From contig CACWYC010000015.1 of the NCBI GenBank assembly GCA_902765025.1, forward strand, positions 1 through 64,000: 64,000 nucleotides of DNA, in the 5' to 3' direction. A program made the translations under genes and the position numbers. Within the stretch, counting starts at the first letter, position 1. Each line of letters starts with the position of its first letter. The notes under the pieces are model-generated. The model did not search any database. It worked only from the letters and a program-made list of their open reading frames with translations, and had not been told where the DNA came from. Below, in pieces: positions 60,950-64,000 of this stretch. The stretch is from Oscillospiraceae bacterium (GTDB lineage: Bacteria; Bacillota; Clostridia; Oscillospirales; Oscillospiraceae).

Positions 60950-62010
60950 CCGCCCCCGCCCCCCTGCGCCGGCTCCCGGCGGTGCTGCTGCGGTGGTACG
61001 ATGAAAACCGCCGGGATCTCCCCTGGCGGCATCAGGTGTCGCCCTACCGCACCTGGGTGTCGGAAATCATGCTGCAGCAGACCCGCGTGGCGGCGGCGGA
61101 GCCCTATTTCCTCCGCTTTATGGCGGCCTTCCCCACCGTGGCGGATTTGGCAAAGGCCGACACGGAACAGGTGCTGCGGCTGTGGCAGGGATTGGGCTAT
61201 TACAGCCGGGCCCGGAACCTGCAAAAGGCGGCCCGGGAGATTATGGAGCGCCACGGCGGCGTCTTCCCGGACACCTATGAGGCCATCGCCGCCCTGCCCG
61301 GCATCGGGGACTACACCGCCGGGGCCATTTTGTCCATCGCCTTCGGCCAGCCCTACCCGGCGGTGGACGGCAACGTGCTGCGGATTTTGAGCCGCCTCAC
61401 CGCCTGGGACGGCAACGTGCTGGACGGTGCCACCCGCACGACGATGCGCGCCTGGCTTTCGGATGTGCTGCCCCCCCACCGCCCCGGCGACGTGAACCAG
61501 GCGCTGATGGATTTAGGCGCCACCGTCTGCTTGAGCCACGGCCGCCCCCTGTGCGAGAGCTGCCCCGCCGCCCCATTCTGCGCCGCCCACAACCTGGGCC
61601 GGGAGCAGGATTTTCCCGTCCGGGTGAAAAAAACCCAGCGAAAAACCGAGACCCTCACCGCCTTTTTGCTGCTGCGGAATGGAGAAATCGCCCTGCGGCA
61701 GCGGCCCGACCGGGGCCTTCTGGCCTCCCTCTGGGAGGTGCCCCACACGGCAGGGGAACTGGACGAGCAGCAGGCGGCGGAATGGCTTTTGCAAAATGGC
61801 GTCATTCCCCACCAATGGGTCAAAAAGATACATTGGAAGCATTTATTCACCCACATTACCTGGCAAATCACGGGATATATCGTAGAAATACAGGGAGACG
61901 GCGACAGCACATGGCTGTGGTGCGGCCCAGAGGAACGCTCCGCCCACCCGGTGCCCTCCGCCTTTTCCCCCTTGATAAAGGAGATTGACAATGGCACAGC
62001 TTTACTTTAA
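60946..62010 (+). CDS. mutY: A/G-specific adenine glycosylase
   Basis: Removes adenine mispaired with 8-oxoguanine. The 354 residues have the helix-hairpin-helix core (LPGIGDYTAGAI, about 115), catalytic Asp in AVDGNVLR (about 138), the 4Fe-4S motif CLSHGRPLCESCPAAPFC (about 190-207) and a C-terminal NUDIX-like lesion-recognition domain (from about 230). GTG at 60946, overlapping the previous stop, is the likely start; the in-frame ATG at 60910 would lie within the upstream gene. It overlaps tdk by 20 bp. Confidence 0.94.
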   Translation: MTAPAPLRRLPAVLLRWYDENRRDLPWRHQVSPYRTWVSEIMLQQTRVAAAEPYFLRFMAAFPTVADLAKADTEQVLRLWQGLGYYSRARNLQKAAREIMERHGGVFPDTYEAIAALPGIGDYTAGAILSIAFGQPYPAVDGNVLRILSRLTAWDGNVLDGATRTTMRAWLSDVLPPHRPGDVNQALMDLGATVCLSHGRPLCESCPAAPFCAAHNLGREQDFPVRVKKTQRKTETLTAFLLLRNGEIALRQRPDRGLLASLWEVPHTAGELDEQQAAEWLLQNGVIPHQWVKKIHWKHLFTHITWQITGYIVEIQGDGDSTWLWCGPEERSAHPVPSAFSPLIKEIDNGTALL

Positions 62011-62578
62011 GTACGGAGCCATGGGCTCCAGCAAGACCGCCAACGCCCTCATGGCCCGGTTCAACTACGAGGAGCGGGGCCAGGCCACGCTGCTGGTGAA
62101 GCCCCAGATGGACACCCGGGACGGCGACCACATCGTCCACTCCCGCATCGGCCTTTCCCACCCCTGCGTCTACTTCCACGAGATGCAGGCCATGCCGGAC
62201 GCCGACTTGCAGCAATATGCCTGCATCATCGTGGACGAGGCCCAGTTCCTCACCCGTGAGGAGGTCTATTACCTTGTCCATCTGGTGGACGACTGCAACA
62301 TCCCCGTCATCTGCTACGGCCTGCGGGCCGACTTCCGGGGCGAGCTGTTCCCCGGCAGCTACCATTTACTGGTGCTGGCGGACAAGCTGGAGGAGGTAAA
62401 AACCATCTGCTGGTGCGGCAAAAAGGCCACCTTCAACGCCCGGTTTGACGCCCAGGGCCGCGTCCTCAAGGAGGGCGCCCAGGTGGTCATCGGCGCCAAC
62501 GACCAGTATATCGGCCTGTGCCGCCGCCACTGGATGCGGGGCGACCTGGGGCCCGACTTCGATATCCATAAGGTATGA
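61991..62578 (+). CDS. tdk: Thymidine kinase
   Basis: Phosphorylates thymidine in the salvage pathway. A 195-residue type II enzyme with P-loop GAMGSSKT (residues 9-16), the DEAQF motif (about 78), a C-terminal zinc site made of CWCG (about 140) and CRRH (about 180) and the lasso segment between. ATG at 61991 is spaced properly from AAAGGAG. It overlaps the following radical SAM gene by 4 bp (ATGA). Confidence 0.95.
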   Translation: MAQLYFKYGAMGSSKTANALMARFNYEERGQATLLVKPQMDTRDGDHIVHSRIGLSHPCVYFHEMQAMPDADLQQYACIIVDEAQFLTREEVYYLVHLVDDCNIPVICYGLRADFRGELFPGSYHLLVLADKLEEVKTICWCGKKATFNARFDAQGRVLKEGAQVVIGANDQYIGLCRRHWMRGDLGPDFDIHKV

Positions 62579-63438
62579 TCTGCAACCTCTGCCCCCGCCG
62601 CTGCGGGGTGGACCGGGCGGTGCAGCCGGGCTTTTGCGGCATGGGCGAGGGCGTGCGCGTGGCCCGGGCCGCCCTCCACCACTGGGAGGAGCCGGTGATC
62701 TCCGGCACCCGGGGCAGCGGCGCCGTGTTCTTCTCCGGCTGCACGCTGCGGTGCGTCTACTGCCAGAACCGCGACATTTCCGCCGCCGGCTTCGGAAAAG
62801 ACATCTCCACCGCCCGGCTCCGGGAGATTTTTGAAGACCTGATCGCCCAGGGGGCCCACAATATCAACCTGGTCACCCCCACCCATTTTTTGCCATGGAT
62901 TCTCCCGGCGCTGACGCCGAAATTGCCGGTGCCGGTGGTGGTGAACTGCGGCGGCTATGAGCGGGTGGAGACGGTGCGGGCGCTGAAAGACACGGTGGAC
63001 GTGTGGCTGCCGGATTTGAAGTACGCCGACGCCGCCCTGGCGAAACATCTCTCCGCCGCGGAGGACTACTTCCCCGTGGCCACCGCCGCCATCGAAGAAA
63101 TGGTGGCCCAGTCCGGCCCCCCGGTCATGGAAAACGGCCTCCTCCGCCGGGGCGTCATCATCCGCCACCTGGTGCTGCCGGGGCAGCTGGACAACACCCG
63201 CGCCGTCATCGACTACGTCGCCCGCCGCTTCGCCCCCGGCGAGGTGCTGTTCTCCCTCATGGCCCAGTACACCCCCCAGCCGGGGCTGACAGGGCCCCTT
63301 TCCCGCCATGTGACGGCCTCGGAATACCGGGCCGCCGTGGCCTATATGGAAAACTGCGGCATCCGCAACGGCTTCACCCAGGAGCGCACGTCGGCCCGGG
63401 AGGAGTACACGCCGCCCTTTGACCTGACAGGTGTGTAA
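62575..63438 (+). CDS. Radical SAM protein, PflA-like (COG1313 type)
   Basis: A 287-residue radical SAM enzyme resembling pyruvate formate-lyase activases but of the uncharacterised PflX/COG1313 group. An N-terminal cysteine cluster (MICNLCPRRCGV...GFCG; Cys3, Cys6, Cys10, Cys21) precedes the radical SAM motif FFSGCTLRCVYCQN (about 57-70). No glycyl-radical enzyme gene is adjacent, so its partner is unknown. Last gene of the operon; no clear terminator before the hpf promoter. Confidence 0.88.
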   Translation: MICNLCPRRCGVDRAVQPGFCGMGEGVRVARAALHHWEEPVISGTRGSGAVFFSGCTLRCVYCQNRDISAAGFGKDISTARLREIFEDLIAQGAHNINLVTPTHFLPWILPALTPKLPVPVVVNCGGYERVETVRALKDTVDVWLPDLKYADAALAKHLSAAEDYFPVATAAIEEMVAQSGPPVMENGLLRRGVIIRHLVLPGQLDNTRAVIDYVARRFAPGEVLFSLMAQYTPQPGLTGPLSRHVTASEYRAAVAYMENCGIRNGFTQERTSAREEYTPPFDLTGV

Positions 63439-63489
63439 GGCAGAAAACGGCGCCCCGGGCGCAATTGTTAAAATTCTCTAAAATGTGAA

Positions 63490-63533
63490 TGACGGTCTAT
63501 ACAAAACTGTGCAAATGTGATAGAATACCGTCA
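63490..63533 (+). promoter_or_regulatory. Promoter of hpf within a short inverted repeat
   Basis: TATACA (63498) and TAGAAT with upstream TG (63521) have a 17-nt spacer. TGACGGT (63490-63496) and ACCGTCA (63527-63533) flank the promoter as an inverted repeat, a possible operator. Confidence 0.55.
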
Positions 63534-63598
63534 CAGGGATGAGGGGAGCTTCCTCTCCGACCCCTGCCTGACCTACCCAGAGGAAAGGAGCCATCAAT

Positions 63599-64000
63599 AT
63601 GAAGTTCACATTCGCCTGCAAGAAAGTCACGCTCAACGACTCCATCAAGGCCTACGCCGAGAAGAAGATCAGCAAGCTGGACAAGTATTTCCCCCAGGAG
63701 GCAGACGCCTTTGTGACCTTTGCCGTGGAGAAGAAGAACCGCTGCGTGGTGGAGCTGACCATCCGCGCCGCCAACGGCACGCTGTTCCGCGCCCAGGAGG
63801 AGGACCCGGACGGTGATATGCGGGGCGCCATTGACGCCGCCGTCAGCTTCATCGACCGCCGCATCCGCAAGAACAAGACCCGCCTGTCCAAGAACCTGCG
63901 CTCCGAGGCGCTGGTCAGCGAGGTGCCCGCCGAGTTCGACGTGGCGGAGGACACCGAGTTCGACGTGGTGCGCACCAAGCGCTTCGCCGTCAAGCCCATG
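63599..64000 (+). CDS. hpf: Ribosome hibernation promoting factor, cut by the window end
   Basis: The first 134 residues of a long-form HPF, which binds the 30S decoding region and dimerises ribosomes in stationary phase. The N-terminal YfiA/HPF domain (KKVTLNDSIKAYAEKKISKLDKYF; CVVELTIRAANGTLFRAQEEDPDGDMRGAIDAAVSFIDRRIRKNKTRL) is complete. The acidic linker and start of the C-terminal dimerisation domain (TEFDVVRTKRFAVKPM) are reached at the edge. ATG follows GAGGAAAGGAG. Confidence 0.95.
   Translation, partial: MKFTFACKKVTLNDSIKAYAEKKISKLDKYFPQEADAFVTFAVEKKNRCVVELTIRAANGTLFRAQEEDPDGDMRGAIDAAVSFIDRRIRKNKTRLSKNLRSEALVSEVPAEFDVAEDTEFDVVRTKRFAVKPM

Overview
The window is about 64 kb of G+C-rich chromosome from a spore-forming Firmicute of the class Clostridia. 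The origin cluster dnaA-dnaN-yaaA-recF-remB-gyrB-gyrA, the divergent rpmH-rnpA-yidD-yidC-jag operon, a T-box leader, a DnaD/DnaI helicase-loader pair, canonical Firmicute parS sites and the germination protease gpr all fit. High G+C, C-ending codons and the style of the intergenic repeats suggest Oscillospiraceae (Oscillibacter/Vescimonas/Dysosmobacter-like); that placement is inference. I see no transposase, integrase, phage gene or CRISPR array. LAYOUT: 0.2-4.5 kb (minus) holds rpsO-pnp and an ATP-grasp enzyme. 5.0-8.1 kb (plus) is a GntR-regulated ABC exporter. 8.3-9.5 kb is a CofE-like ligase. 10.3 kb is tRNA-Ala(CGC), followed by azlCD. 11.8-13.7 kb (minus) is dnaI-dnaD. 13.9-35.2 kb (plus) is a long housekeeping block: zapA, a U32 protein, dut, maf, mreCD, a class B PBP, parAB behind two parS sites, serS, mscL, rsmG, minD, a methylglyoxal-synthase homologue, hisS, aspS, a YbjQ-family protein, an AlaX editing protein, a MATE transporter and pduL. 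35.3-42.9 kb holds a YhhN protein, gpr (minus), rpsT, a lipoprotein, T-box-glyS and nadE. 43.5-55.4 kb (minus) runs rnhA, trmO, a small membrane protein, gyrA, a DUF559 endonuclease cassette, gyrB, remB, recF, yaaA, dnaN, oriC, dnaA. 56.2-59.2 kb (plus) is rpmH-rnpA-yidD-yidC-jag. 60.1-64 kb (plus) is a radical SAM/SPASM-mutY-tdk-radical SAM operon and the start of hpf. HOW IT WORKS TOGETHER: most genes serve replication start, chromosome segregation, cell-wall elongation, translation (four aminoacyl-tRNA synthetases, three ribosomal proteins, editing and modification enzymes) and RNA turnover. REPEATS: nearly every gap between operons is filled with palindromic repeats of a few families: A, a CTTCCCC-arm element; B, a GTAGGGGC element; C, a TCCGC/GCGGA motif with a pyrimidine tract. 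They also sit inside operons (gyrB-gyrA, dnaN-yaaA, T-box-glyS) and create many spurious reading frames. MOST INTERESTING: (1) a DUF559 endonuclease gene inside gyrB-gyrA on a 500-bp repeat unit whose upstream block duplicates the gyrA ribosome-binding region; (2) a promoter-hairpin-terminator small RNA antisense between mreD and the PBP gene; (3) two related orphan small RNAs resembling type I antitoxins, without intact toxin genes; (4) a methylglyoxal-synthase homologue lacking the catalytic aspartate; (5) a reshuffled mre/min cluster without mreB, minC, minE or rodA, lying head-on to replication from the adjacent oriC.
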